Of a stretch of 40,610 nt of DNA, positions 6,671-16,600 are shown in pieces. Location of the stretch: positions 1 through 40,610 of the forward strand of contig CBEVZC010000015.1 in NCBI GenBank assembly GCA_965554225.1. The letters run 5' to 3'. Below the pieces are notes generated by a model. That model was not told the DNA's origin, did no database searches, and saw nothing but the letters and a program-made list of their open reading frames with translations. Position 1 is the first letter of the stretch; every line of letters begins with the position of its first letter. Origin of the DNA: BMS3ABIN04 sp965554225. Lineage in GTDB: Bacteria > Bacteroidota > Ignavibacteria > Ignavibacteriales > Melioribacteraceae. The translations under genes were made by a program, and so were the position numbers.

Positions 6671-8332
6671 TTAATCCAGAACCAGCAGCATCGGCTGTTC
6701 AAGAACTGCGCAAACCCATCTTAAAAATCTAGCTGCGTCAGCACCGTCAATTATTCTGTGATCATACGACAAAGACAACGGTAAAATTAATCTCGGTCTA
6801 AATTCTCCGTCTATAAATACCGATTCAAATCCGCCGCGTGAAACACCGAGAATAGCTACTTCAGGTGAATTTACAATAGGAGTAAATGCCGTTCCTCCTA
6901 TACCGCCAAGATTGCTGATAGTAAAATTTCCACCCTGCATTTCTTCAAGAGTAGTTTTTTTCTTCCTCGCCCTTTCGGAAATTTGACTTAACTCAACAGA
7001 AAGATCAAAAATACTTTTCTTATTAACATCTTTTACTACGGGAACTATCAATCCCCTTTCCGTATCTACCGCAACTCCCACATTAAAATACTTTTTTAGT
7101 ATTATTTTGTTATTTGCCAGATCTATACTAGAATTAAACTGCGGAAATTTTTTCAAAGCTTCGGCAGCAACTTTCAGCAAAATTGCTGTTATTGTTAATT
7201 TACCTCCTAAAGCTTCAACTTTCTTCGAGTACTGTTTACGGAACTTTTCAAGTTCTGTTATGTCAGCTTTGTCAAATTGTGTAACATGTGGAATAGTTGC
7301 CCACGCATAGGATAAATGCTCGGCTGTTTTCCTTCGGACATTACTCATCGGAAGTTTTTCAACTTGTCCCCATTTTGAAAAGTCGGGTAAAGATTCGGTT
7401 TTAATTCCTATGCCGGAGAATCCCCCGCTTTCTTTTATTGATTCATTTAACCTTTTTGCAAAAACTTTAATATCATCTATTGATATTCTTCCGCCGGGGC
7501 CGGAGCCTTTAACCTGATTTATATCAATTCCAATTTCGCGCGCAAACCTTCTTATGGAAGGAGCTGCCGGAGCAATAACTTTTGGCATTTCCATTTTAGG
7601 GATAATATCATCTCTACTTTTTTCAACTTTTTTAACCTTATTCTCTCTCTCGAATGTTTCGCTCTGCTTTACAGATTCGACCGGATGACTTTTTGCTTCC
7701 TTAGGTTTATTAGAAGCCGAATGAAGTTCGGAAGTTTCAATTACCAAAACCGTGTTTCCAACTTCGGCAACGTCTCCGTCCTTAACCTTTACTTCCTTTA
7801 TAATACCGTCATAATCCGCAGGAACTTCAATAGTTGCTTTATCAGTTTCAATTTCAAAAAGTATTTGATCTTTTGTAATTTTATCGCCGGGTTTTACAAG
7901 CACTTTTACTATTTGAGCCGATTCAATATTTTCACCAAGTTCAGGCAATTTAAAATCTACAATTCCAGGTTTCTTTATTGTTGTAGACTCTTTTGTCTCT
8001 TTCCCTTTTTCTTCAACAGGTTTTGGCTTTTCCTCCCCTTTCTTTGCAGCTGGAGCACGTCGGCTTTGTTCTTTTATGCTTTTTGATACTGTTTCTGATG
8101 ATTCAAAAGTAAAAATAGTCTGACCCACATTAGCCTTATCGCCGGCTTTCACAAGCACTTCCTTCACAACTCCGCTTTCATCTGCCGGAACTTCAATAGT
8201 TGCTTTATCGGTTTCTATCTCCAATACTATTTGATCCGTTACAACCTTATCGCCTGCCGAAACCATAATATTAACAATATCAGCAGATTCTATATTTTCT
8301 CCTAATTCAGGTAACTTAAATTCTTTAACCAT
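6671..8332 (-). CDS. aceF: pyruvate dehydrogenase E2 (dihydrolipoamide acetyltransferase)
   Basis: The 553-residue protein carries two N-terminal lipoyl domains (about residues 2-78 and 124-200), each with the ETDKATIEVPAD turn; lipoylated lysines are K43 and K165. Lys/Glu/Pro-rich linkers follow each. A peripheral-subunit-binding domain (about 255-297, IRRFAREIGIDINQVKGSG) precedes the acetyltransferase core, whose SLSYDHRIIDGADAARFL near the C-terminus holds the catalytic His. It moves the acetyl group from E1 to coenzyme A. Two lipoyl domains instead of the three in E. coli AceF is an ordinary variation. It lies 23 bp downstream of aceE and is surely co-transcribed with it. Confidence 0.97.
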   Translation of the reverse strand: MVKEFKLPELGENIESADIVNIMVSAGDKVVTDQIVLEIETDKATIEVPADESGVVKEVLVKAGDKANVGQTIFTFESSETVSKSIKEQSRRAPAAKKGEEKPKPVEEKGKETKESTTIKKPGIVDFKLPELGENIESAQIVKVLVKPGDKITKDQILFEIETDKATIEVPADYDGIIKEVKVKDGDVAEVGNTVLVIETSELHSASNKPKEAKSHPVESVKQSETFERENKVKKVEKSRDDIIPKMEMPKVIAPAAPSIRRFAREIGIDINQVKGSGPGGRISIDDIKVFAKRLNESIKESGGFSGIGIKTESLPDFSKWGQVEKLPMSNVRRKTAEHLSYAWATIPHVTQFDKADITELEKFRKQYSKKVEALGGKLTITAILLKVAAEALKKFPQFNSSIDLANNKIILKKYFNVGVAVDTERGLIVPVVKDVNKKSIFDLSVELSQISERARKKKTTLEEMQGGNFTISNLGGIGGTAFTPIVNSPEVAILGVSRGGFESVFIDGEFRPRLILPLSLSYDHRIIDGADAARFLRWVCAVLEQPMLLVLD

Positions 8333-8355
8333 TATATGTACTCTTTATTTTTAAT

Positions 8356-11034
8356 TTATGATTTTAATGGATTCGGTTTATCAGATTTTATTTTAAGTTC
8401 TTTGAAAGCTTTTTTAACTAAATCGGCTTTTATTTTGTTTTCTTTACTCAACGAAAATAATGCGGCGTGTGCAATATGTTTTGCATCAATTTCAAAAAAG
8501 TCTCTTAATTCTTTTCTACCTTCGCTACGACCAAAACCGAGAGTGCCAAGTGTATGTAGAGGACCCGGCAGCCACTTTGAAATAGAATCGCCCAAAATCT
8601 GGACATAATCCGATGCGGCAACAAAAACACCGCTCTCATCTTTCGTAGCCTCGGCAATATAAGGTGTCTTAGCTTTCTTTGTCGGATTTAACATATTCCA
8701 TCTTTCTGTTTCAAGAGCATCAAAGTGTAAATTTTTATAACTGGTAACGCTCCAAACATCGGCCGCAATATTATAATTTGTCTCAAGAATTTCTTGAGCT
8801 TTAAGCGCTTCATTCAAAATTGCTCCGCTTCCCAACAGATGAACTTTGTTTTTTGCAGATCGTTTTGAAGATTTTTTGAATTTATAAATTCCCTTTAATA
8901 TTCCTTCCTTAACACCTTTGGGCATTTTAGGCATCGGGTAGTTTTCATTCATCACGGTGATGTAATAAAAAAGGTTTTCCTGCTTTTCATACATTCTGTA
9001 AATACCGTCTCGAATAATAACTGCAAGTTCATAAGCGAACGCAGGATCATAAGTCATTAACGTAGGTATTGAATATGCCAATAAATGACTTTGACCATCT
9101 TGATGCTGTAAACCTTCGCCGGCAAGAGTAGAGCGACCTGCTGTAGCTCCAATTAAAAATCCCTTTGCACGCATATCGGCAGCAGCCCAAGCCAAATCCC
9201 CCATTCTTTGGAAACCAAACATAGAGTAGAAAGTAAAAAACGGAATTGTATTTACTCCGTGAGTTGCATAAGCCGTACCAGCGGCTACAAAGGAAGACAT
9301 AGATCCGGCTTCCGTAATTCCTTCTTCAAGAATTTGTCCGTCTTTTGCTTCTTTATAATAAAGGAGACTATCTCTATCAACCGGTTCATAAACCTGACCG
9401 CGCGAGGAATAAATTCCCACTTGTCTGAATAAAGCTTCCATTCCAAAAGTTCTTGCTTCATCCGGAACAATGGGAACGATCAGTTTCCCTACTTCTCTAT
9501 CTTTCAATAATTTAGTTATCATTCTTACATAAACCATTGTTGAAGAAACGCTTCTATCTCCGGTCCCTTCATAAAATTCCTTAAAAATATCTTCTGATGG
9601 AGTTTGCAAAGGCTGTATATGAACAACACGCTTGGGTAAATAACCGCCTAAAGCTTTTCTTCGTTTTTTCAAATAAATAATTTCAGCGCTATCTTCCGTT
9701 GGACGATAAAAAGGAGCTTTGGCAATGTCTTCATCAGAGATAGGGATTCCAAATCTACTTCTGAAATGCCGCAATTCTTCTTCATTTAATTTCTTTTGAG
9801 AGTGAGTAATATTTTTACCTTCGCCTGCTTCACCAAGACCATATCCTTTAACTGTTTTAGCCAATATTACCGTTGGTTTTCCTTTGGTCTCCACAGCAGC
9901 TTTAAAAGCTGTATAAACTTTTTCGGGATCGTGCCCGCCTCTTTTCATTTTTGCTAAAGCTTCATCCGAATAATTCTCAACTAATTCCAGCAGTTCGGGG
10001 TATTTACCAAAGAAATGTTCACGGATATAAGCGCCGCCTTCTACTATATATTTTTGAGATTCACCATCTACAAGTTCATTCATGCGTTTTACAAGCAATC
10101 CGGTTTTATCTTGCTCAAGTAAAGTGTCCCAATCACTTCCCCAAACAACTTTAATTACATTCCAGCCTGCGCCTTTAAAAACAGCTTCGAGCTCTTGAAT
10201 AATTTTACCATTCCCTCTTACAGGTCCGTCTAATCGTTGCAGATTACAATTGATTACAAATATTAAATTATCTAACTTTTCTCTGGAAGCTAATGATATG
10301 GCTCCGAGAGCTTCCGGTTCATCGGTTTCGCCATCGCCTAAAAAAGCCCATACTTTCGAATTGTTACTTTTTTTCAATCCTCTACTTTCAAGATATTTAT
10401 TAAACCTTGCCTGATAAATTGCCATAATTGGGCCTAAACCCATAGAAACCGTTGGGAATTCCCAAAAATTCGGCATTAACCACGGATGGGGATAAGATGA
10501 AAGTCCGCCGCCTTTTGCAAGCTCTCTTCTAAAGTTGATCAGCTGCTCTTTTGATATTCTTCCTTCAAGAAAAGCTCTTGAATAAAATCCCGGCGCTGCA
10601 TGACCTTGAAAATAAATCTGATCGCCTTCTGAGTTTTGATCTTTTCCCTTAAAAAAATGGTTAAAAGCGACTTCGTAGAGTGTTGCTGCAGAAGCAAATG
10701 TTGAAATGTGCCCGCCAATTCCCGGTTCCTCCTTATTAGCGCGAACCACCATTGCCATGGCATTCCAGCGTACAAGACTTTTTATTCGTCTTTCAATCTC
10801 CCGTCCCCCGGGGTATTTTGGCTGTTTATCTTTTGGTATTGTATTTATATAAGGAGTATTTGCGGTAAAGGGAAGTTCCACTCCGGACTCATGTGCGTAT
10901 GTATCAAGTTCATTAAGTATTTCTCTAACTCTTTCCGGACCCTGAGACCTTAGTACATATTCTAAAGACTCCAACCACTCTTTAGTTTCTTGTTCTTTTA
11001 CTTCATCCGGTGTGTTGTTCTTTATTTCATTCAT
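8356..11034 (-). CDS. aceE: pyruvate dehydrogenase E1, homodimeric type
   Basis: The 892-residue protein is the single-chain (homodimeric) E1, close to the E. coli AceE length of 887. The N-terminal part has the E2-binding region and KPKYPGGREIERRI. The thiamine-diphosphate motif is GDGETDEPEALGAISLA through NLQRLDGPVRGN (about residues 232-274). The middle has the transketolase-like pyrimidine domain (GITEAGSMSSFVAAGTAYA, about 578). It decarboxylates pyruvate and reductively acetylates the E2 lipoyl groups. This AceE form differs from the alpha/beta E1 of many Bacteroidetes. It is the first gene of the minus-strand cluster; about 600 bp of gene-free DNA upstream should hold the promoter. 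Confidence 0.98.
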   Translation of the reverse strand: MNEIKNNTPDEVKEQETKEWLESLEYVLRSQGPERVREILNELDTYAHESGVELPFTANTPYINTIPKDKQPKYPGGREIERRIKSLVRWNAMAMVVRANKEEPGIGGHISTFASAATLYEVAFNHFFKGKDQNSEGDQIYFQGHAAPGFYSRAFLEGRISKEQLINFRRELAKGGGLSSYPHPWLMPNFWEFPTVSMGLGPIMAIYQARFNKYLESRGLKKSNNSKVWAFLGDGETDEPEALGAISLASREKLDNLIFVINCNLQRLDGPVRGNGKIIQELEAVFKGAGWNVIKVVWGSDWDTLLEQDKTGLLVKRMNELVDGESQKYIVEGGAYIREHFFGKYPELLELVENYSDEALAKMKRGGHDPEKVYTAFKAAVETKGKPTVILAKTVKGYGLGEAGEGKNITHSQKKLNEEELRHFRSRFGIPISDEDIAKAPFYRPTEDSAEIIYLKKRRKALGGYLPKRVVHIQPLQTPSEDIFKEFYEGTGDRSVSSTMVYVRMITKLLKDREVGKLIVPIVPDEARTFGMEALFRQVGIYSSRGQVYEPVDRDSLLYYKEAKDGQILEEGITEAGSMSSFVAAGTAYATHGVNTIPFFTFYSMFGFQRMGDLAWAAADMRAKGFLIGATAGRSTLAGEGLQHQDGQSHLLAYSIPTLMTYDPAFAYELAVIIRDGIYRMYEKQENLFYYITVMNENYPMPKMPKGVKEGILKGIYKFKKSSKRSAKNKVHLLGSGAILNEALKAQEILETNYNIAADVWSVTSYKNLHFDALETERWNMLNPTKKAKTPYIAEATKDESGVFVAASDYVQILGDSISKWLPGPLHTLGTLGFGRSEGRKELRDFFEIDAKHIAHAALFSLSKENKIKADLVKKAFKELKIKSDKPNPLKS

Positions 11035-11630
11035 AATTCTTTTTCCTTTTATACATAAGAATTTCTAAAAATACATTAAGCAATATTTAATTTTAGATGC
11101 GTAATTTAAGAAAAATAAAACCAAGTTGTATAAACTTATAATCATCAAAAATACACAATTTTGATGTTATTTAACATCGGGAATAAGACAATTTTACTAT
11201 TTTTTCAGCTCGAACTATATCTATCCGAAATAAGTAGGTTCATATCGAAAATTATTACATATCAGTATCACATGTTGGCGGGCAAGCCAATATGCCATTA
11301 TAAATCAGGAAACCAAATCGTTACCGGTATAACAACATGAATACAAATAACAAAATCAACCACCGTAAGTATAACAAAAAAATAAATTGAAGAGGACAAG
11401 TATATTTTGACAATTACTAATTTATACCGGGATTGTTTTTGATAAAAATTATTTGCGAGTTATTTTTAAGACGTTAAGAAAATTTATAAAACCAATTCAC
11501 AATCAATCTTTTCTTTTTAAATATTTTTTGAGCAGCAGTTTTCGGGGCTGAACTTAATATAAATTTGCTTGCCCACGGCATTAATTTTTACATATTGGAA
11601 ATTTATACTTAGCTATATACTGGAAAATGC
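11035..11630. other. 596-bp gene-free region upstream of aceE
   Basis: No supported gene. It should contain the aceE promoter (minus strand). An imperfect inverted repeat lies at 11271-11294: CATGTTGGC pairs with GCCAATATG with one mismatch around GGGCAA. This could be an operator or a worn repeat. The left part is AT-rich without clear structure. Confidence 0.45.
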
Positions 11631-11963
11631 TTAACGTTTTTCTTGCCCGGATTTTATGATTTTAGGTTTCTTCTGTTTTATATTTGGTACAACTCTTGGC
11701 ATGTTATAATTAATTGAAGAACCCGGTTTAACTTTTGGCATATTATAATGAATTCCCGGGTCCGGTTTAATTAGCGGCATATTATCGTATGGAGAATAAT
11801 CATTTCTTTTTGTCAGATTAAAGAGTTTCTTAGATAATTTTGGAATTTTAAATTCCTTTTTAAACTTAAGGGAATCGGGTAATTGAAATTTAAGCTTCGA
11901 GTCTTGTGCAAATAAATTGATTGCTAAGAAAAACGTAAACAAGGCAAGAAAAATTTTGGCCAT
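11631..11963 (-). CDS. small secreted protein with tandem YNMP repeats
   Basis: The 110-residue protein starts with a clear signal peptide (about residues 1-19, ending NLFAQ). The mature part is Lys- and Pro-rich. From about residue 57 it carries three tandem units of roughly 13 residues: YDNMPLIKPDPGI, HYNMPKVKPGSSI and NYNMPRVVPN. The last 15 residues are strongly basic. I do not recognise a family. An AGGAGG-like ribosome-binding site lies just ahead of the ATG (rev. comp. of about 11968-11974), which supports real translation. It is likely periplasmic or surface-exposed, and the basic repeats could contact an acidic partner, but no function can be given. Confidence 0.7.
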   Translation of the reverse strand: MAKIFLALFTFFLAINLFAQDSKLKFQLPDSLKFKKEFKIPKLSKKLFNLTKRNDYSPYDNMPLIKPDPGIHYNMPKVKPGSSINYNMPRVVPNIKQKKPKIIKSGQEKR

Positions 11964-12128
11964 TTAAGTCCTCCTTTAAATTTCAAATTATTTAGTATTT
12001 ATTATACGACTATATAATTATTTTGTTCCGGTTCACAATATTAATTCAGTTAGGTTTTTGAGAAACAACAATTCAGACTAAAGTACAGCCGAGAAATGTT
12101 TAACAAAATGATTTAGGAGAAAATTTAA

Positions 12129-12335
12129 TTACGATATTTTTTTGAGAATCCATAGTATTACCGACAAAACAATACTAATGATTATCATTGTCGCAATAGG
12201 AATATATATTTTCATGTTAGGTCTATCAATAATTATATCACCGGGCAAATGACCAAACGGTAATTTCGACAGCCATGGCCACAACAACCCGGCTACGACT
12301 AATATTACACCGCTATAAATTAGAAATTTCTGCAT
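12129..12335 (-). CDS. DUF2905-family small membrane protein
   Basis: The 68-residue protein has two membrane helices (about residues 4-21 and 47-65) around a loop with LPGDIIIDRPNMKIYIPI, the hallmark of the DUF2905 family. Family members are widespread two-helix inner-membrane proteins without a known role. It begins one base after the end of the next gene upstream (12337-13083), so the two are almost certainly co-transcribed. Full length for the family. Confidence 0.88.
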   Translation of the reverse strand: MQKFLIYSGVILVVAGLLWPWLSKLPFGHLPGDIIIDRPNMKIYIPIATMIIISIVLSVILWILKKIS

Positions 12336-12336
12336 G

Positions 12337-13083
12337 TTAATTTTTTCTCTCTTGCCTGAAACTCGAATTATAAACCATTAATACGGAAACCAGAATTAAA
12401 ACTACTCCGATAAAAAATAGATACCAATTATAAAACACGGGAACGTATTGTGCCGATAGTTTTCTAAATTGCTGATTTTTAAAAAGAGAGAAAAAATGCG
12501 ACAAATAACCGCCCTTAAATATCATTACAGAATAATCATGGATGTAAGTTGCAAAAATTATAAAAACGCCCGCTGTCATAATTATTATTTCTTTCACTGT
12601 AAATTTGATTGAAGCGCCGCAATCCTCAAGACTGACAAAAAGCAAGGAAATCAAGACCATCCCCACAGAACAAATAACCGGTGCTAATACAGGTCCAACC
12701 CAGGGAATAGGAATCAAGAACAACAGGTCCCATGTTAAAAATGAAGCCGGCCAGTTCAGGAATAATTTTAATCCCAGATAATATGCAATATCCCAAATGC
12801 CAAAGACAAAGAGAAAAAATGCAAATTTTTGAATTCTATTTTTACCGGCGAGAAGTCCTATTGTAATAAGCATAACAATTGTTGTTATTTCACGAATAAT
12901 TTCAACAAAGTAAGTATGTACGGGGATAAGTTTAAGCGGGAATGAAAACCCTTCGGGATAGTACAGTTCGCGTAAATACACAACTACAATTGCTTCAAGA
13001 AATCCCATTGCAATTGCAAAAGTTAGCAGGATATAGAATTTTCTCTTAGATTCATACTGCATTATATATTTCCGGTATTTCAA
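12337..13083 (-). CDS. conserved polytopic membrane protein, unknown function
   Basis: The 248-residue protein has about six or seven membrane helices. Conserved-looking motifs lie in and between helices: GFLEAIVVVYLRELYYPEGF near the start, IREITTIVMLITIGLLAG, FGIWDIAYYLGLK and TWDLLFLIPIPWVGPVLAP. I have the impression of a widely conserved uncharacterised family with these WDI and PWVGPV signatures, but I cannot name it. A second ATG at residue 8 (MQYESKRKF) could be the true start. It heads a two-gene unit with the DUF2905 gene and follows mfd on the same strand across a 112-bp gap with a strong palindrome. No enzymatic residues stand out. Confidence 0.75.
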   Translation of the reverse strand: MKYRKYIMQYESKRKFYILLTFAIAMGFLEAIVVVYLRELYYPEGFSFPLKLIPVHTYFVEIIREITTIVMLITIGLLAGKNRIQKFAFFLFVFGIWDIAYYLGLKLFLNWPASFLTWDLLFLIPIPWVGPVLAPVICSVGMVLISLLFVSLEDCGASIKFTVKEIIIMTAGVFIIFATYIHDYSVMIFKGGYLSHFFSLFKNQQFRKLSAQYVPVFYNWYLFFIGVVLILVSVLMVYNSSFRQERKN

Positions 13084-13099
13084 AAAGAACTTAAGGTAT

Positions 13100-13120
13100 G
13101 GTCAACTTGGCAAGTTGACC
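13100..13120. repeat. perfect 9-bp inverted repeat, 3-nt centre
   Basis: GGTCAACTT (13100-13108) and AAGTTGACC (13112-13120) pair perfectly around GGC. It lies between mfd and the downstream membrane-protein gene, both on the minus strand. No immediate T-run follows on the minus strand, so it is as likely an operator or a REP-like unit as a terminator. Confidence 0.7.
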
Positions 13121-13195
13121 GGCAAATAATTTATTTAATCGTTATAACTTGCATCCTTCTTTTGGTTCCGTCAAATAATTTAAAGCAAAATCTAA

Positions 13196-16100
13196 TTATG
13201 TCTTCTCACTTTCCGCAACTTCCGCTTCTTGCTCCATATTATCAAATAAATCAACTATTTTCTTGATTAATTTTGTTAAATACTCAAGTGTCTCTTCCAC
13301 CGATCTAAAATTATTTTCAATCTCAAGCTTCATCGTCTCCTTTACTTGCTTAAACAGGACTGTTTTTGAATAATTATCCATCACAAAATTCATAAGTACC
13401 GGGAATTTGATTTTGTAATAATCTTCATTTTTACTATTCGGAAATATTAATGAAATTTTATCTCTCATAATCACAACCCTCTCAAACATAGCCAGCGAAG
13501 CATAGAATCTCAATATTGCAGTATCTATAAGTCTTTCCACCACAACCGGAAGTTTACCGAAGCGGTCAATCATTTCATCTTTTATTTCATCTACCTCTTC
13601 AATATTCAGCATTGAAAATAGCGCCGAGTAAAAACTTAATCTATCCGACTGATCCGGCATAAAAGCTGTTGGTATATTGATTTCAAAATACGGATCGACC
13701 GTTGTATCGGCTCTTTGCAATTGCTTCGGTAAATTTTTAAATACATCACTAAACTCATTAGTTTTAAGTTCTGCCACTGCTTCGTCCAGCAGTTTCACAT
13801 ACATATCAAAACCAACAGAATTAATAGAACCGCTTTGTTCTGTTCCCAGCAAATTACCTGCACCTCTAATTTCAAGATCGCGCATGGAAATATTAAAGCC
13901 CTCGCCAAGCCCGGAGTATTCTTCAATTGCCTGCATTCTCTTTACTGCTTTTTTTGTTATTGTGTTTAACGAAGGAACCAGAAGGTATGCAAATGCTTGC
14001 CTATCGGATCTACCTACTCTTCCACGCAATTGGTGAAGTTCGGCTAAACCAAATCTATCTGCTCGATTTATAATAATTGTGTTTACATTTGCAATATCTA
14101 ATCCGGATTCAATTATTTTAGTACAAACTAACATTTGAATTTTTTGATTTAGGAAATCGTAGATTACTTTTTCTAATTCGCTGGGCTTCATTTGTCCGTG
14201 AGCAATACCAAGTTTAACTTGAGGAATATGTTTTTTGATATACATTGCAATCTTGTCAATTGATTGCACGCGGTCGTGCACAAAATAGATTTGACCGTTT
14301 CTCCTAATTTCGTGAAGCACCCATTCTTTTACTTTTACAATATCAAACTTTTCAACCTTCGTATAAATCGGCTGGCGATTTGGCGGAGGAGTTGCCATTA
14401 TCGATAAATCCCTCGCTCCTAATAATGACATATTTAAAGTACGCGGTATTGGGGTTGCAGTTAAAGTAAGAGTATCAACATTGACTCTGAATCTTTTAAG
14501 CTTCTCTTTTGCTAAAACTCCAAACCGCTGTTCTTCGTCTATAATCAGCAGCCCTAAATCTTTGAAATTTATGTCTTTCGATAACAGTCTGTGTGTTCCG
14601 ATAATAATATCGGATTTACCTTCGGACATTTCTTTGAGAATATCTTTCTGTTTAGATTTTCCCGAGAATCTGGAAAGTACCGAGATATTAACGGGATACT
14701 GTAACAGCCTGTCCTTAAAAGTGTTATAATGCTGCTCGGCTAATATTGTAGTTGGGACGAGCATGGCAACTTGTTTACCATCGCTCACAGCTTTGAAAGC
14801 TGCACGAACGGCAATTTCGGTTTTACCGAATCCGACATCCCCGCAAACCAACCTATCCATAGGGTTTTCCGATTCCATATCCTCTCTTACTTCTTCAGTA
14901 ATTTTTATTTGATCGACCGTAGGTTCATAAAGGAAAGAGGCTTCAAGTTCTTTTTGCCAAACCGTATCGGCGCTAAAAGTATACCCTTTAGTTGCTTTTC
15001 TTTCTGCATAGAGTTTAATCAATTCACGCGCAGCATCTTTAATCTTCCCTTTAACTTTTTTCTTCGTGCTTTTCCATTCATTGCTTCCAAGCTTAGAAAG
15101 TTTAGTAGGCGCTTTATCTTGGGATGAATACTTTTTAACCAAGGATAAATAGTTTAAGTTTACATACACAACACCATCCTCGGCATATAGTATTTTTATA
15201 CTTTCCTGATTAACCATACCAATTTTAATAGTTTCTAAGCCGTCATACTGTCCTATTCCAAAATTTTCGTGAACAACATAATCACCGCGTTTAATTGAAG
15301 TAAATTCTTTAATATTTGATTTTTTATTCTTTTTCTTTTTAATAATCCTTGTTCTGTAGGGCTTATTAAATACTTGATAATCCGTAAGCACAACTACTTT
15401 ATCTTTCTTAGCAATAAATCCGCCTTTAATAGGTAATTCGGTAATTTTTATTCTACCGGAGTCTATTAAGCAAGCTGATTCGTTATTGTACTCACTTAGT
15501 AAATCTTTTAACCGTTTGGATTGAAACTCATTTTCCGTAGTAATAGTTAAGGAAAATCCGAGATCGCTGTATTTCTGAAGGAATGGAAAAAGAAGTTTAA
15601 AATTTGCATTAAATGCCGGAGGTGATGATAAATTCAGAGTTATTCTATCAGAATATCTTCCAAGTTCATCTTCTAATAACCAAGTTGCATTTTTTTTTAG
15701 TAGTTCTTCAATAGTACTGTTATCATAAACCACATTGTCGCTAACCATTTCAGGCTGACCTGGCTGTTTATTAAAGCATAACTCTTCTCTTAGTTCCTCG
15801 TCAAGTTCATTCTCATCATTATATGCTTCATCTACCGGCTGTTTTTGATCTGCTTTGAAGAAGCCTGTTAGTTCCGAATCGGATGCTAAGATAACCGGGT
15901 TCTCAACATAATCGAATATATCCGAGTTAAGATGTTTTTCTTCAGAACTAATTTTAGATGCAAGTGTAACAAACTCAATTTGACTAGAAGATCTTTGAGT
16001 TTCAGGATCGAAATATCTTATAGATTCAATAAAATCGCCGTCAAATTCTAAACGGCATGGACGATGTTCGCTGTACGACCAAAAATCGACAATTGATCCC

Positions 16101-16600
16101 CTCAAAGAATAAAAACCAACTTCACCAACTAATTTTTCTCTCTCATATCCCAACAAAGCAAAGTATTCCAATAATTCATCATAATTAAGCTCGCTCCCCA
16201 TTTCTATTTTTGTCGTACTTTTTTCAATCTCGGACTGAGAAGGTAATTTTAGATTCAAAATATCATAGGTAGAAAGAAGAATAATGTTGTGCAAACCTTT
16301 CATTGCCGTCAGTTTTTCTTGTATTGTTTGAAAATCAATTTCAGGCAATGAAAGAGTATTTTTACCTAAGCCAAGGATATTCAGTTCTACATTCGTTTCA
16401 GTAACCAGCTGCCGTGTGGGCAATAGTAAGAAAATATTTCTTTTTAATTCTGATATTGTTTTTATAAGTAAAGATTTAACTGACGAAGGGATACTTGTCA
16501 CCGGAATTATTTTATTTTCAGCGCTGTTCAAACTTATTTCCTGAAACAAAGAATTAACAGCAGCTATTTTTTCAAATTGATCAACTACTAAATTATTCAT
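13196..16600 (-). CDS. mfd: transcription-repair coupling factor Mfd
   Basis: The 1134-residue protein has the Mfd order: UvrB-like N-terminal part (ELLEYFALLGYEREKLV and GSIVDFWSY), the CarD-like RNA-polymerase-interaction domain (RGDYVVHENFGIGQYDGL, about residues 430-450), the RecG-like translocase with Walker A GDVGFGKTE and DEEQ box, motif III TATPIPRTLNMSLLGARD, and the C-terminal TRCF domain after about residue 970. It displaces RNA polymerase stalled at DNA lesions and recruits UvrA. Length is typical. Divergent from the Lon-like protease gene, with about 340 bp between the likely starts. No truncation seen. Confidence 0.98.
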   Translation of the reverse strand: MNNLVVDQFEKIAAVNSLFQEISLNSAENKIIPVTSIPSSVKSLLIKTISELKRNIFLLLPTRQLVTETNVELNILGLGKNTLSLPEIDFQTIQEKLTAMKGLHNIILLSTYDILNLKLPSQSEIEKSTTKIEMGSELNYDELLEYFALLGYEREKLVGEVGFYSLRGSIVDFWSYSEHRPCRLEFDGDFIESIRYFDPETQRSSSQIEFVTLASKISSEEKHLNSDIFDYVENPVILASDSELTGFFKADQKQPVDEAYNDENELDEELREELCFNKQPGQPEMVSDNVVYDNSTIEELLKKNATWLLEDELGRYSDRITLNLSSPPAFNANFKLLFPFLQKYSDLGFSLTITTENEFQSKRLKDLLSEYNNESACLIDSGRIKITELPIKGGFIAKKDKVVVLTDYQVFNKPYRTRIIKKKKNKKSNIKEFTSIKRGDYVVHENFGIGQYDGLETIKIGMVNQESIKILYAEDGVVYVNLNYLSLVKKYSSQDKAPTKLSKLGSNEWKSTKKKVKGKIKDAARELIKLYAERKATKGYTFSADTVWQKELEASFLYEPTVDQIKITEEVREDMESENPMDRLVCGDVGFGKTEIAVRAAFKAVSDGKQVAMLVPTTILAEQHYNTFKDRLLQYPVNISVLSRFSGKSKQKDILKEMSEGKSDIIIGTHRLLSKDINFKDLGLLIIDEEQRFGVLAKEKLKRFRVNVDTLTLTATPIPRTLNMSLLGARDLSIMATPPPNRQPIYTKVEKFDIVKVKEWVLHEIRRNGQIYFVHDRVQSIDKIAMYIKKHIPQVKLGIAHGQMKPSELEKVIYDFLNQKIQMLVCTKIIESGLDIANVNTIIINRADRFGLAELHQLRGRVGRSDRQAFAYLLVPSLNTITKKAVKRMQAIEEYSGLGEGFNISMRDLEIRGAGNLLGTEQSGSINSVGFDMYVKLLDEAVAELKTNEFSDVFKNLPKQLQRADTTVDPYFEINIPTAFMPDQSDRLSFYSALFSMLNIEEVDEIKDEMIDRFGKLPVVVERLIDTAILRFYASLAMFERVVIMRDKISLIFPNSKNEDYYKIKFPVLMNFVMDNYSKTVLFKQVKETMKLEIENNFRSVEETLEYLTKLIKKIVDLFDNMEQEAEVAESEKT

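Noticed and set aside
13677..15127. open frames on the plus strand over mfd
   Set aside because: Shadows of the conserved Mfd reading frame; no independent support.
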